From Granulicella sp. (lineage in GTDB: Bacteria > Acidobacteriota > Terriglobia > Terriglobales > Acidobacteriaceae), in NCBI GenBank assembly GCA_025408425.1, contig JANXYX010000050.1:186001-250000 (forward strand): DNA of 64,000 nucleotides, in the 5' to 3' direction. The notes beneath the pieces are model-generated. The model had not been told where the DNA came from, ran no database searches, and was given only the letters and a program-made list of their open reading frames with translations. Each line of letters begins with the position of its first letter. The first letter of the stretch is position 1. Shown here in pieces: positions 19,601 to 27,985 of the stretch. Made by a program: the position numbers and the translations under genes.

Positions 19601-20259
19601 AAGTCGACGACGTTTACGTTGTTGTCGACACCGTCCATGATGTAGTTGTTCTGCTCGGCGCGCTGGCCGTTGGCGTTGAAGTCACCAGCCTTCTGCCCAC
19701 GCGAACCGTTTGCGGGAGCAACACCGGCGGTGAGCTGAGCAATAAAGACCCAGTTGCGGCCGTTGAGAGGTGTGTCATTGATGGTCTTCGATTCGATGAC
19801 CTGGCCCGTAGAGCCTTCTTCCGTCTGCAAGAGCGGAGGAGCATCGGTAACGGTAACGGTGGTGTTGGTTTCGCCTGTCTTCAACTGAATGTTGACGGCA
19901 ACGCGGTCCTGCACGTGAACCTGAATGTTCTCTTGCGTTGTGGTTGAGAATCCGGCGGAAGCGACTGAGACTTTGTACTTGCCGATCTTGATCGGCGAGA
20001 ATACATAGTTACCGCTGCCATCGGTCTGCGTCTGCAGCACGAAGCCAGTATCGACGTTCGTTAACGTCACCTGTGCGCTGGCTACCGCCGCTCCTGTTGG
20101 GTCTTGTACGACTCCGGTGATTGCGCCTTGATCGGCTTGCCCGTAGGCAAAACCTGCTGAGAGTACCAGCGCCATCAGGCAAAGAGCGATTGCGCCAGAG
20201 GCACGGAATAACCGAGCCAGATGGGCAGTTCGCCTAATCCTGGTAAGTATGTTTTTCAT
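16651..20259 (-). CDS. Oar-like TonB-dependent outer-membrane receptor
   Basis: This 1202-residue outer-membrane protein has a signal peptide (to about residue 43, FAYGQ). A carboxypeptidase-regulatory-like beta domain follows (GVVQDPTGAAVASAQVTLTN, residues 50-130), then the plug (NGRNWVFIAQLTAGV, NYIMDGVDNNVNVVDFFNG) and a long beta-barrel ending in Phe (ALKYSF). This is the Oar-like layout expanded in Acidobacteriota, which imports glycans or other large solutes with TonB energy. The ATG at 20259 is chosen because GGAGG lies 8 nt upstream; a longer TTG frame from 20274 would start inside that site. Ligand unknown. The operators and promoter upstream suggest sugar-dependent control. Confidence 0.92.
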   Translation of the reverse strand: MKNILTRIRRTAHLARLFRASGAIALCLMALVLSAGFAYGQADQGAITGVVQDPTGAAVASAQVTLTNVDTGFVLQTQTDGSGNYVFSPIKIGKYKVSVASAGFSTTTQENIQVHVQDRVAVNIQLKTGETNTTVTVTDAPPLLQTEEGSTGQVIESKTINDTPLNGRNWVFIAQLTAGVAPANGSRGQKAGDFNANGQRAEQNNYIMDGVDNNVNVVDFFNGASYVVRPPPDALAEFKVQTGAYSSEFGHSAGAVVNASIKSGTNNIHGSAWEYIRNDAFDVREFFQGNSPIAKYRQNQFGATLGLPIIKDKLFFFGDVEANRIVFGETHSGLTVPTVLMRTGNFSELLNPSLVSGGITRQLYVPNPAANGTAQIVNNRLDLQPGVTLDPVALKILSLFPLPNQGVAGQTYNNFTQQTNTVDNTFQWDTRADWNISSKDQAFARYSYNHEPATHPAPLGTILDGGGFGDTGQVVQLGENFAGSETHEFSPTLTNEFRFGYNYMHATGLHENANNPTAATGLGLGGIPYSANNGGLPAFSVGGISGFGSPLFYATNEYENVYQILDNVTKVLGNHTLKAGVSIQRLRFSTSQPTQPRGQYSFNGQYTSRQGVANTGFGVADMLTNNFNSASISNVFTSDDVRFNRSGYAQDDWKVSQKLTLNYGMRYDYSTPYLERHDNQAAFIMTSAPSAGHSTGNYVLPSSKQGIALPVAFTRLLAADSITLTYSNNRYLVEPQKSNFGPRVGFAYKATEKAVVHGGFGIFFGGLESTGYYPNLGENFPFEFDSGFAASSCSASGACPNNGFTLETGFTNAINAGLLNSIQQPGVRGSEAKVRTPYSEQYNLTVEYGISNTVVASIGYVGAVSRHLQAFPNPNGQVALTPSGFSGYVNTSGDKVNPFNPFPHFGGFAYTAYDGVSSYNSLQTKVEKRMSRGLSFLSTYTWSHSLDDAPTPLGSTGDGGYRSLNILGIGADYGNSPFDVRHRFTLNGNYELPFGKGRKFANAGGPLDYIIGGWSSSLVFRAQTGEPITIGTNSLTSPGGSGVRAIRTGSPFSAGGSANSTNPGITCAANVRTVKNWYNPCAFSNPKADDIGYTTAKYSDGSFIPNSVSGAAALPYVGSPRGQTYGPGYVRTDMSLFKSFPTYREQNLQFRADVFNLLNTPGYGNPSNSGISSAGGQITGSRTFQSNTPDSRFFQFALKYSF

Positions 20260-20267
20260 CTTTATGC

Positions 20268-20272
20268 CCTCC
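20268..20272 (-). promoter_or_regulatory. Ribosome binding site of the first TonB receptor
   Basis: GGAGG on the minus strand, 8 nt before the ATG at 20259, decides the start against the in-frame TTG at 20274. Confidence 0.75.
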
Positions 20273-20403
20273 AAAATTTAACCCTGACTGAACTGCCCTG
20301 CCTTCTGCACTACTGTTTGTTGGTTCGTAGTGCTTGTCTGGCGGACAAGTCATGAGCGTGAAAACAGGTGAAGCTTAATAAAAACTAGTACGGAAGTGGC
20401 AAA

Positions 20404-20430
20404 TGAAAGCGGTTTCTGTAACCGGTTTCA
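20404..20430. promoter_or_regulatory. Two tandem LacI-type operator half-palindromes
   Basis: TGAAAGCGGTTTCT (20404-20417) and TGTAACCGGTTTCA (20417-20430) are two near-palindromes centred 13 bp apart with a central CG, the classic LacI-family form. They lie just downstream of the predicted transcription start of the receptor operon, where a bound repressor would block elongation. Confidence 0.6.
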
Positions 20431-20443
20431 AGCGCCACGCAAA

Positions 20444-20473
20444 ACGATAGTCCTCACTATTTATGAGTGTCAA
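20444..20473 (-). promoter_or_regulatory. Predicted sigma-70 promoter of the first TonB receptor operon
   Basis: On the minus strand a perfect -35 TTGACA (20473-20468) is followed after 18 bp by TATCGT (20449-20444), a 4/6 match to the -10 consensus. Transcription would begin near 20437, immediately before the operators. Confidence 0.5.
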
Positions 20474-20634
20474 GAGAAATTGTTAATTGTTAGAAGGATT
20501 GGGCGAAACCAGTAGACAAACTTGACGGCACGAACACTCTCTTCAGACAATTGCACGTCCTGGGAGCTAAGGGATGAACTCATCAGCAACTCCAGATTCA
20601 TCTATCGTACAGTATTTCCAGCATTTTCTGATAC
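20474..20634. other. Non-coding remainder between APC permease stop and receptor promoter
   Basis: The full gap 20260-20634 has no credible gene. Beyond the promoter and operators, this part shows no clear hairpin terminator after the permease gene and nothing else I can name. Confidence 0.5.
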
Positions 20635-22083
20635 TTAGGGATCCGTGACTGGCAATGGCTCGCCCTGAGATCGGAGCAAGCGAACACCATAAACAACGAG
20701 TCCCAGGAACAGGATAACGCCGGCGATCCTCATCTCCCGAAGAAAATTGGGACGGGACAGCAGGATAAACAGAAAGCCCGCCAGAGCAATCAGCACCGGG
20801 AGCGGATAGAGAGGCATGCGGAACGAGAGGGCGCGTCTGGCCCTGCGATGACGGGGAAGAAGGACCGCGACGCCCTGCAGCAGAAACTGAAAGAGAATAC
20901 GAATCACGACCAGCGTCGTAATGACTTCCTGCAGCCGGAAGAGGCAACAGAAGACGGTCATTCCGGCGAGGACCATGAGGGATACATGAGGGATGTGGTG
21001 CTTCGGATGCACCTTCGCGAATAGTTTTGGGAAGTTACCGCTTCTGGCGGCGGCGTAGGGGATTCGCGAGTAGCCCAGCAAAAGGGCGAGGACGGACGCC
21101 GAGGCTGCAAGCGCGATAAGGCTCACGATCACAGCCGCCGCCCCCCGGCCGTAGAGTCGCTGCATAAACACCGCCATGGTGTACATGCGCGCATCTCCAC
21201 TGAGGTTGCCAGTAAGGTCGCGCCAGGGAATGACCCCCAGGACGCTGATGTTCATCAATAAATAGAGTGTCCCAACAATTGCGATCGATCCCAGCACGGC
21301 TCTTGGAATTGTCTTGCGGGGATTTCGTACCTCGGCACCCAGGAAACAGACGTTGTAGTAGCCCCAGTAGTCGTAGGCGGAGATGAGCATTCCGGCGCCC
21401 AGCCCAGCGAAGAAGGCATGGCCAAGATGGAACGCGCCTGGCGGGAAGTCAAACGCCAGGCGTGCGTTGAAGTGCGTCAGCCCCGCAACAATGATGGATA
21501 GCAGGGCCAGAACTACCGCCACGCCCAGCCCCTTCATCAGACGGTCGATCGACCGCACCTTGCGGTAGAGGACGGCCATCGCCGTCAGGCAGAGGGCCAT
21601 CGCCATTAATGTCTGCCCACTGAAGATCACTGGAACACGAAGCACATGAAATGACAGAAGAGGATTTGAGGAGTGGGGGAAAAAATAGGACAGGTACTGC
21701 GAAAATCCGAGACAGCCTGAGGCAATGGACAACGGGGCGCTGAAAAGAAGCTGCCACGCATACAGAAAAGAAAGCGGACGACCTAGTTTCGCGCCATACA
21801 AGTGACTGAGGTAGGCATATGACCCGCCCGCCTCGGGGTAGGTGGTCCCAAGCTCACTCCAGATCAGGCCATCGCAGAGAGACAAGGCTGCCCCCAGCAG
21901 CCACCCCAGCATGGCCTGGGGACCACCCATCGCAATCACGATCAGCGGTAGCGTAACAAAAGGGCCAACGCCAACCATGTCGATGATGTTGATGCCCAGC
22001 GCGGCCGGGGCGGAGAGGCCACGTTCCAGTTCTGGTCCTGGGATCGTATGATCCGGTCGGGATGGGGCGATGCTACGCGGCAT
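20635..22083 (-). CDS. APC-family amino acid/amine permease
   Basis: This inner-membrane transporter has about 12 hydrophobic segments. The conserved APC start is ELERGLSAPAALGINIIDMV with the unwound TM1 motif GVGPF, and the later block TTYPEAGGSYAYLSHLYG is typical of amino acid/polyamine/organocation carriers. It probably works as a proton symporter for an amino acid, amine or N-containing conjugate. The start overlaps the end of the lyase gene: the ATG at 22083 (11-bp overlap) is used here. A TTG at 22140 with AGGA upstream would add 19 residues and is a real alternative. It is third in the operon TonB receptor, lyase, permease. Confidence 0.88.
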   Translation of the reverse strand: MPRSIAPSRPDHTIPGPELERGLSAPAALGINIIDMVGVGPFVTLPLIVIAMGGPQAMLGWLLGAALSLCDGLIWSELGTTYPEAGGSYAYLSHLYGAKLGRPLSFLYAWQLLFSAPLSIASGCLGFSQYLSYFFPHSSNPLLSFHVLRVPVIFSGQTLMAMALCLTAMAVLYRKVRSIDRLMKGLGVAVVLALLSIIVAGLTHFNARLAFDFPPGAFHLGHAFFAGLGAGMLISAYDYWGYYNVCFLGAEVRNPRKTIPRAVLGSIAIVGTLYLLMNISVLGVIPWRDLTGNLSGDARMYTMAVFMQRLYGRGAAAVIVSLIALAASASVLALLLGYSRIPYAAARSGNFPKLFAKVHPKHHIPHVSLMVLAGMTVFCCLFRLQEVITTLVVIRILFQFLLQGVAVLLPRHRRARRALSFRMPLYPLPVLIALAGFLFILLSRPNFLREMRIAGVILFLGLVVYGVRLLRSQGEPLPVTDP

Positions 22084-23671
22084 CATTTGTCGCCAAGAGC
22101 TCCCGCGTTTCGATGCGAATTCGCTCTCTGGCATGTTCAAAGTAATCCTGTTGCCGCTGCAGCCGTTGCGTGTCTGCAGCCAAAAGCTCTTTGGCCCGAG
22201 CGATCTCGGGGTCTAATGCCTCGGGTGCAGGACCGCCTGCTACTTTGCGTACCGCGACGAAGTTTGCTGCCTCCAGTGATTTTCGCAGAAGAGCGTGCTC
22301 CGGCACAGGAAAGCGCTGATTCTGGGCGGAAATCAGACGCTGGACGGAAGAGGCCATCCTGTCGGCGTCGTAGTTTCCCTCTAGTTCCTTAACTGCAGCG
22401 GAGACGATCTCATGCGCGATGCGGAAGCTCATACCGGTTGAGCGTACCAGCGTATCCGCCAACTCCGTTACGGTAAGGAAGTTTGCTTCAGCGCAGGACG
22501 CCATGCGGTCCGTGAAGAACTCCACCTCTTCCAGAACTCCCGCAAGCAGTTGCAGACTTCGGTCTGCGTCATCGAACGCGGCATAAACCATCGGCTGCAG
22601 ATCGTCTTCGCTGTCGTTGATGTCAGTGAACGGGGTGTTGTGCAGACTGCCGAGGATGGCCTGCGCCTGCGTCATGGATTTGCTGGCCAGAATGCGCACG
22701 TGTTCGAGCGGGACAGGGTTTCGCTTCTGCGGCATAATGCTGCTGATCTGCACATAGCCGTCACTCAGCCGAATGTAGCCGAACTCGACGCTGCTCCACT
22801 GCAGCAGGTCCTGGGAGAGTCGTCCTAGATTCAGCATGCAAACTGCAAGAACGGAGCAGCTCTCGGTGAGGTAGTCGACGGCGGCGATCGCCCCGTAGGA
22901 GTTGACCTGAAGCCCCTGAAAGCCGAGCAATTCTTCGGTGTAGTGGCGATCGATTGCGAAGCCGGTCGTCGTGATGGCACACGCGCCCAGAGGACATTGG
23001 TTGACGCGGACGGAGGCAGCGTATAGACGATCAAAGTCTCGCTCAAAACACTCGATGATCGCCATCAGGTAGTGTCCGAGAGTTGTGGGCTGTGCGGGCT
23101 GATTGTGGGTATACGCCGGCATCAAGCTGGCTCGGTGCTCCCATGCAAGGGTCACAAGCTGGCGACGCACAGCAAGCAGGCTGGCCATGGTGTGGGCAAG
23201 CCTTTCGCGCAAGACCATGCGGTACATGGTCAGGTCGATGTCGTTACGGCTGCGGGCGGTGTGCATCGCTCCGGCGTTGTTTGGCCCGCAGGCTGCAACC
23301 AACTCCTGCTCCATTAAGAAGAAGAGGTCTTCGAAGGTGCCGTCGTAAACTGCGTTACGGATTTTCGCGAGATCCAATCCGCCGAGCGCACGTAAACAAG
23401 CTGCTACCTCGTGCCGTTGCATGATTCCCTGCCGTCCCAGCATGAGCGTATGGGCATACTGGATCGCAAGCAACGGCTCAAGAAAATATCGTTTTGCGTC
23501 AGTAAATATTTGGGCAAGAACTGTATCACGGTAGGTGGGCGCGGGAAACGATGACTTGATCTGGGATGGAATCTGCCCCACGGGGATGCCCTCATTCTTG
23601 ATGTTGCCATGATCCAATATTTGGCGGAACAGTTTGCGGCGGCGTCCGTCAGAATCAACGAACGCCGCCAC
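22073..23671 (-). CDS. Argininosuccinate-lyase-family enzyme (fumarase/aspartase superfamily), substrate uncertain
   Basis: This 532-residue member of the ASL/fumarase superfamily contains NNAGAMHTARSRNDIDLTMY (substrate-binding block), AYTHNQPAQPTTLGHYL, and the family loop SSIMPQKRNPVPLEH with its catalytic serine. Enzymes of this family cleave N-C bonds of N-succinyl compounds to release fumarate. It starts with GTG 3 bp after the receptor stop. Length is above the usual 460 aa, with an added N-terminus of about 40 residues and a longer C-terminus. No arginine-synthesis gene is nearby; its partners are an outer-membrane receptor and a permease. That points to catabolism of an imported N-succinyl or amino-polycarboxylate compound rather than ArgH. 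Confidence 0.85.
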   Translation of the reverse strand: MAAFVDSDGRRRKLFRQILDHGNIKNEGIPVGQIPSQIKSSFPAPTYRDTVLAQIFTDAKRYFLEPLLAIQYAHTLMLGRQGIMQRHEVAACLRALGGLDLAKIRNAVYDGTFEDLFFLMEQELVAACGPNNAGAMHTARSRNDIDLTMYRMVLRERLAHTMASLLAVRRQLVTLAWEHRASLMPAYTHNQPAQPTTLGHYLMAIIECFERDFDRLYAASVRVNQCPLGACAITTTGFAIDRHYTEELLGFQGLQVNSYGAIAAVDYLTESCSVLAVCMLNLGRLSQDLLQWSSVEFGYIRLSDGYVQISSIMPQKRNPVPLEHVRILASKSMTQAQAILGSLHNTPFTDINDSEDDLQPMVYAAFDDADRSLQLLAGVLEEVEFFTDRMASCAEANFLTVTELADTLVRSTGMSFRIAHEIVSAAVKELEGNYDADRMASSVQRLISAQNQRFPVPEHALLRKSLEAANFVAVRKVAGGPAPEALDPEIARAKELLAADTQRLQRQQDYFEHARERIRIETRELLATNDAA

Positions 23672-23674
23672 CCA

Positions 23675-26578
23675 TTACCACCGTACAGCAAGGCCGAACT
23701 GAACAATGCGGGCTTCCAGCACTGTGCTCCGCGTAACTGTGGCAGTGCCAGTTGCCAGGCCGCCGTTAGGTCCCGGAGTCGCGAGGACAAACGGAGTAAC
23801 CGGCTGGCTGGTGGCGAGAGCCGTGATGTTGTTGTGGTTGAAGACGTTGTTTGCTTCAGCGAGGAATGAGATGGCCACGCGATCGTACAGCTTCGGGAAG
23901 GTCCGTGTGTAGCGCGAGTCCACCTGATAGATATTGGGCGAGCGCACGCTATTGCGAGTAACGAAGGCCGGGCGAGCTACCGCTGTGACGGATGCATCTC
24001 CATTGATTGAACCTGGATTCGCAATGACGCTTGCTTGATCACCAGAAGAAAGGTTGGCGAGCAGGGCAAGCGTATTGTGATTCGCAACCTGGTTCAGGAG
24101 TCGATTTGACAGACTGAATTGCGGCTCCATGACAGCAGTCAGATTGAACGCATTCGGACGATTGACTGAGCTGTTTCCACGGTCGCGTTTGCGATTCGTC
24201 GTATCTTCAATCGACAGGCTCTGCTCAAAGGTATTCACTTCCGGGGCATCCGAAAGCGTATGGGACCAGGTGTAATTCGCGTTGAGCTGAATCCCGTGAG
24301 TGAGAGAGCGGGTGTAGTTGACGACCAGCGCATTGAAGCTTGAATTTGCACCGGATTCAACTTGATTGACCTGGTTGAACAGCGGATTGGCGCGGGTTGC
24401 AGCACTAACGGTGGTGCTGTAGACAGGTCGCCCATCTGCAAGTTGGCCAATCGGATTGATGAGATTGATGTTGTGCAGAAACATAAGATTGCGACCGCTG
24501 GCCTGAATGTATCCGATGGTCAACGCGTCATGCGCGGAGAGTTCCTGAGAGACCTGCGCGTTGAAGTTCCACGTGTACTCGTTCTTGAAAGTTGGCGATA
24601 CAGTCGTAACGTTCTGAGTAGGGATGGTACCGGTGGATGATGGAACGGTCGGGAAAGCGGGAGCACCAGCCTGAGAGGGCGAGTAGGTGAAGCTGGACGT
24701 GCGGTTCGAACCATCAAGGTTCAATGCATTGAACCAGAGGTTGGTTGGAACGGTCTCATAGAAGACGCCTGCCGAGGCTTTGACCACCGTCTTGTCGGTG
24801 AAGCGATATGAGAATCCAAGGCGTGGCGCAAAGTTGGTGTTAGGCACATTGAAGCTTCTCGAATTGACATATGGCGCGTTTGGATTGGCGTTTGGCGACC
24901 GGAACCGATCGTAACGAACGCCATAGACGGTCACAAGCTTCGGAGTGAGTTGCCAGGTGTCCTGGGCATAACCGCCATAGAACAGCGAAGCATAGCCAAC
25001 ACCCTGGGTGTCTCTCTGCGAGGCGTATTGCGTATACGCCAACGGATTTGTTCCACTCTTTGCCGCGAGGTAGTTCGCAACGGAGGAGAACGTATAGGCG
25101 TTGAAGCTGACGATCCTCTGCTTATCTTCTACCTGAGAGAGGGTGAAGCCAGCCTTCACCGTATGCGCACCGCGGACATAGCTGATGTTTTCGCTGCCAC
25201 TTGGAATCTTCTCGCTAAACCGGTCTCCGGCGTTGCTGGAACCGCCGAAGTTTGCTACGCCGGTGATAATGATTGCGGGGCCGGCTCCAGTGGTGGGACC
25301 AGCAAAGTGCGTATTGTCGCGCAATGGAACGGAGAAGCGGAATTCATTCAAGAGATGGTCGCTCAGCGTGCTGACGATCTGCGTGGCAAAGACGTGCGCA
25401 CGATCCTTGAAATCGGCATTGGCACTGGTCGCATTCAGGCCACCAACCTGAGTGTTGAATGGGAAGGAATTTCGGAAGTAGTTATAGCGAACGAACATCT
25501 GGTGTTTCGGGGTAATAGTCCAATCGCCGCGGGCGTCCACGAATGTGCCGTGGAGAAGGCCAGGGGCGGTTTGCAATTCGGTCGCAGGCAGTCCCAGGGC
25601 CGTGGCATTGGCTTGCGTGATCGTGACTGGCACGGGCTGCCCGCGAACCAGATGCTCATAAGAGCCGAAGGCGAAGAGCTTATTCTTGATGACCGGGCCA
25701 CCCGCATTGACAGAAAAGTCCTGCAACTGAAGATCAGGCTTGCTGCTGCCGGCAGGAGAGAGCAGAGGGAATGCTGTCGCAGCCTGCGAGCGCCGAAGCC
25801 ACTGGAACAGTCCATGAAAGTTATTGGTCCCGGAGTTTGAAATGACGTTATAGACGTTTCCGGCAGTCCAGCCAAACTCAGGAGCAAAGCTGTTGGAGAC
25901 GGTCTGCACTTCTTTCACAAAGATATTGCCGATCGGGAACAGACGCAGACCGTAGCGGTCACTCTCGGTGTTGACCATACCGTCCATCTGATAGTTGATG
26001 CGATCAAGCAATCCATTGGTGTTGATGGTCCGAGGAATACCCAACTCTGGATTGGGATGGCCACTGACGCCAGGCTGAAACAGAATGAAGTTATACGGGT
26101 TGCGCGACGTTAGCGGCAGGTTTTCGACCTCGCGAGAGTCGAGGGTGCGCTGAATGTTAAGCGAACTGGGATCAACCGTGGACGTGTCAGCCGTGACATT
26201 GACTTCCGTAGCCGTGGCGCCAACGTTCAGTACTGGGTCCAGCAGCAGCTCTTTGCCTGCATTGAGCGTTATCTGTTGATAGCTGAGCGTAGAAAAGCCG
26301 GTCTTTGTGACGACGACCTTGTAGTTTCCAAGTGGCAGATTCAGCAGGACAAAATATCCGTCGTCGCCAGTTGTAACCGACTTGCTGAAGCCTACATCCG
26401 AGTTCGTCACTACCACTGTCGCACCAGCAATCGAAGCACCGGTCGAATCAGTGGCGTGTCCACGGATGGTTCCGTTGATGGACTGAGATTGCGCGAAAGC
26501 AGCAGGATTGCTGACCGCGGCGAGAGAGGTGCCGAGCAGGACGGCAGAAAAAGCGGACTTGCGGATGATTGATAACAC
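23675..26578 (-). CDS. Oar-like TonB-dependent outer-membrane receptor (second)
   Basis: This 967-residue outer-membrane receptor has a signal peptide (residues 1-29), a carboxypeptidase-regulatory-like domain (GHATDSTGASIAGATVVVTN, about 38-120), a plug with NPYNFILFQPGVSG and NYQMDGMVNTES, and a barrel ending in an aromatic residue (VQFGLAVRW). It starts at GTG 26578 with AGGAGG 8 nt upstream (26587-26592). It is the first gene of an operon with the lyase (3-bp gap) and permease. It lies behind the ROK regulator gene; the palindrome at 26649-26673 stands in its promoter. Ligand unknown; amino-sugar-related or N-succinyl compounds are inferred only from neighbours. Confidence 0.92.
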   Translation of the reverse strand: MLSIIRKSAFSAVLLGTSLAAVSNPAAFAQSQSINGTIRGHATDSTGASIAGATVVVTNSDVGFSKSVTTGDDGYFVLLNLPLGNYKVVVTKTGFSTLSYQQITLNAGKELLLDPVLNVGATATEVNVTADTSTVDPSSLNIQRTLDSREVENLPLTSRNPYNFILFQPGVSGHPNPELGIPRTINTNGLLDRINYQMDGMVNTESDRYGLRLFPIGNIFVKEVQTVSNSFAPEFGWTAGNVYNVISNSGTNNFHGLFQWLRRSQAATAFPLLSPAGSSKPDLQLQDFSVNAGGPVIKNKLFAFGSYEHLVRGQPVPVTITQANATALGLPATELQTAPGLLHGTFVDARGDWTITPKHQMFVRYNYFRNSFPFNTQVGGLNATSANADFKDRAHVFATQIVSTLSDHLLNEFRFSVPLRDNTHFAGPTTGAGPAIIITGVANFGGSSNAGDRFSEKIPSGSENISYVRGAHTVKAGFTLSQVEDKQRIVSFNAYTFSSVANYLAAKSGTNPLAYTQYASQRDTQGVGYASLFYGGYAQDTWQLTPKLVTVYGVRYDRFRSPNANPNAPYVNSRSFNVPNTNFAPRLGFSYRFTDKTVVKASAGVFYETVPTNLWFNALNLDGSNRTSSFTYSPSQAGAPAFPTVPSSTGTIPTQNVTTVSPTFKNEYTWNFNAQVSQELSAHDALTIGYIQASGRNLMFLHNINLINPIGQLADGRPVYSTTVSAATRANPLFNQVNQVESGANSSFNALVVNYTRSLTHGIQLNANYTWSHTLSDAPEVNTFEQSLSIEDTTNRKRDRGNSSVNRPNAFNLTAVMEPQFSLSNRLLNQVANHNTLALLANLSSGDQASVIANPGSINGDASVTAVARPAFVTRNSVRSPNIYQVDSRYTRTFPKLYDRVAISFLAEANNVFNHNNITALATSQPVTPFVLATPGPNGGLATGTATVTRSTVLEARIVQFGLAVRW

Positions 26579-26648
26579 TGAGATGGCCTCCTGGGAGAGA
26601 TAGCGAATACCGATTGAACTTCTTCAAGCTGACTGCGATCACGGTGCC

Positions 26649-26673
26649 ACTTAGTAAAACACGTTTATTAAGT
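26649..26673. promoter_or_regulatory. Operator-like palindrome before the second TonB receptor
   Basis: Arms ACTTAGTAAA (26649-26658) and TTTATTAAGT (26664-26673) match in 9 of 10 positions around a 5-nt centre. The AT-rich form and length fit NagC/XylR-like ROK operators. A ROK regulator gene ends 53 bp further upstream of the receptor operon. Confidence 0.6.
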
Positions 26674-26725
26674 CGGGAGTGATCGAGAGCATATGGAATT
26701 GCGAATGCGGTGTCAACAGAAAAAG

Positions 26726-27943
26726 CTATAGAAGGAGGTGCTCTTCGACGGACGACAAGCTGAGCGAGAGGGCTCCGTGCAACTGCGCTTGCGTCCCAAG
26801 ACTGCTGGAACGAAGTGCTGGCTGCGCGAATTCATGCCTCTGAACAAGCTTCTCGGTTTCACGGCAGAGCTCCTGATGTGATCCGACTCCGCCACCCAAC
26901 ACGATAATCTCAGGATTAAGAAGCAGCGAGATATCGGTGATAGCGTCGGAAAGTATTGCTGCGGTATAGCGTACCACTTCGCCAGCCGCACGATCACCTT
27001 CTTTTGCAAGATCAAATATCTGTGAAGTCTTCAACTGCGTCAGATCGCGTGTGGCTTTGGGCGATGTGCGATGCAGTACCTTTAACCACTCTGCTTCGAT
27101 TCCGCGGCCGCCAATCGCGCTTTCCAGCTGGCCCAACTCGCGCATCCGGACCGCTCGCCGCTTCTTTCCACTGACGCCAAAGTAGCCAATTTCACCGGCG
27201 TTCCAGTGAGCACCGTGATGCAACTGTCCATGAAGAAAGATTCCTGCACCTACACCTGTACCCAGTGCGATGAAGACGAAGTTGTCGATTCCGCGCGCTG
27301 CCCCTCGCCAATGCTCACCCAAGGCTGCAAGGTTTGTATCGTTCTCGACCATACACGGAACTCCAACCGCACTTTGAAGAAGAGAGCGAAGAGGGACATC
27401 ATTCCAGCGTTCGAGGTTCGGCGCTGAAAGCACGACACCTGTCGCTACATTTGTGATGCCTGGAGCACCCGCAGTGAGATGGAGAACTTTGCGCAACGGA
27501 ATCCCGCTTTTACGACACATCGCTTTCAGGCCCTCTGCAACGAGACTACAAACACCCTCCGGCGATTTCTGACCCGCTTCCAACAGGACCGAGGATTGAG
27601 CGATCACGGTTCCATTCAGGTCGGCCAACATCATTCGCAGCCGCGTACCGCCTATATCGGCGGCGGCGATATAGCCATGGGTTGCGTTGAACCTCAGCAG
27701 GCCGGGCGGTCTGCCACCACTGGATTCCCCATCGCCCATCGACTCCACCAGACCAAGCGTCTCCAGATGCGCGATGCCACTCGAAACGGTTGGGGCGCTG
27801 AGGCCCGAGTAGCGAACCAGGTCTGCCTTTGAACACGGATTGTGCTCTCGCAGCAACTGCAACAGACCGCGCGCATTCGTCTGGCGAAGGTGCGATGGCC
27901 GTGAGGGGATGCTGGCCGACGGTAACGGAGATGTTTTTGCCAT
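26726..27943 (-). CDS. ROK-family transcriptional regulator
   Basis: This 405-residue regulator has an N-terminal winged helix-turn-helix (PCSKADLVRYSGLSAPTVSS, about residues 30-80) and a C-terminal ROK sugar-kinase-like domain (AAADIGGTRLRMMLADL, VENDTNLAALGEHWRG, FIALGTGVGAGIF). The usual cysteine-rich zinc motif of ROK proteins after the GEIGY block is missing; RMRELGQLESAIGG stands in its place, which is unusual. The ATG at 27943 (AAAGG upstream) is preferred to the longer frame from 27988. ROK repressors respond to sugars such as GlcNAc-6-phosphate or xylose. Control of the receptor-lyase-permease operon, and perhaps of the divergent deacetylase, is inferred. Confidence 0.87.
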   Translation of the reverse strand: MAKTSPLPSASIPSRPSHLRQTNARGLLQLLREHNPCSKADLVRYSGLSAPTVSSGIAHLETLGLVESMGDGESSGGRPPGLLRFNATHGYIAAADIGGTRLRMMLADLNGTVIAQSSVLLEAGQKSPEGVCSLVAEGLKAMCRKSGIPLRKVLHLTAGAPGITNVATGVVLSAPNLERWNDVPLRSLLQSAVGVPCMVENDTNLAALGEHWRGAARGIDNFVFIALGTGVGAGIFLHGQLHHGAHWNAGEIGYFGVSGKKRRAVRMRELGQLESAIGGRGIEAEWLKVLHRTSPKATRDLTQLKTSQIFDLAKEGDRAAGEVVRYTAAILSDAITDISLLLNPEIIVLGGGVGSHQELCRETEKLVQRHEFAQPALRSSSLGTQAQLHGALSLSLSSVEEHLLL

Positions 27944-27985
27944 GCTGCCTTTCTGCAGATCACCTGCAGTTCGAATTCCCGAGCT

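Noticed and set aside
22073..23671. Housekeeping argH
   Set aside because: The fold is right but the operon partners, extra length and absence of arginine genes do not support naming it argH.
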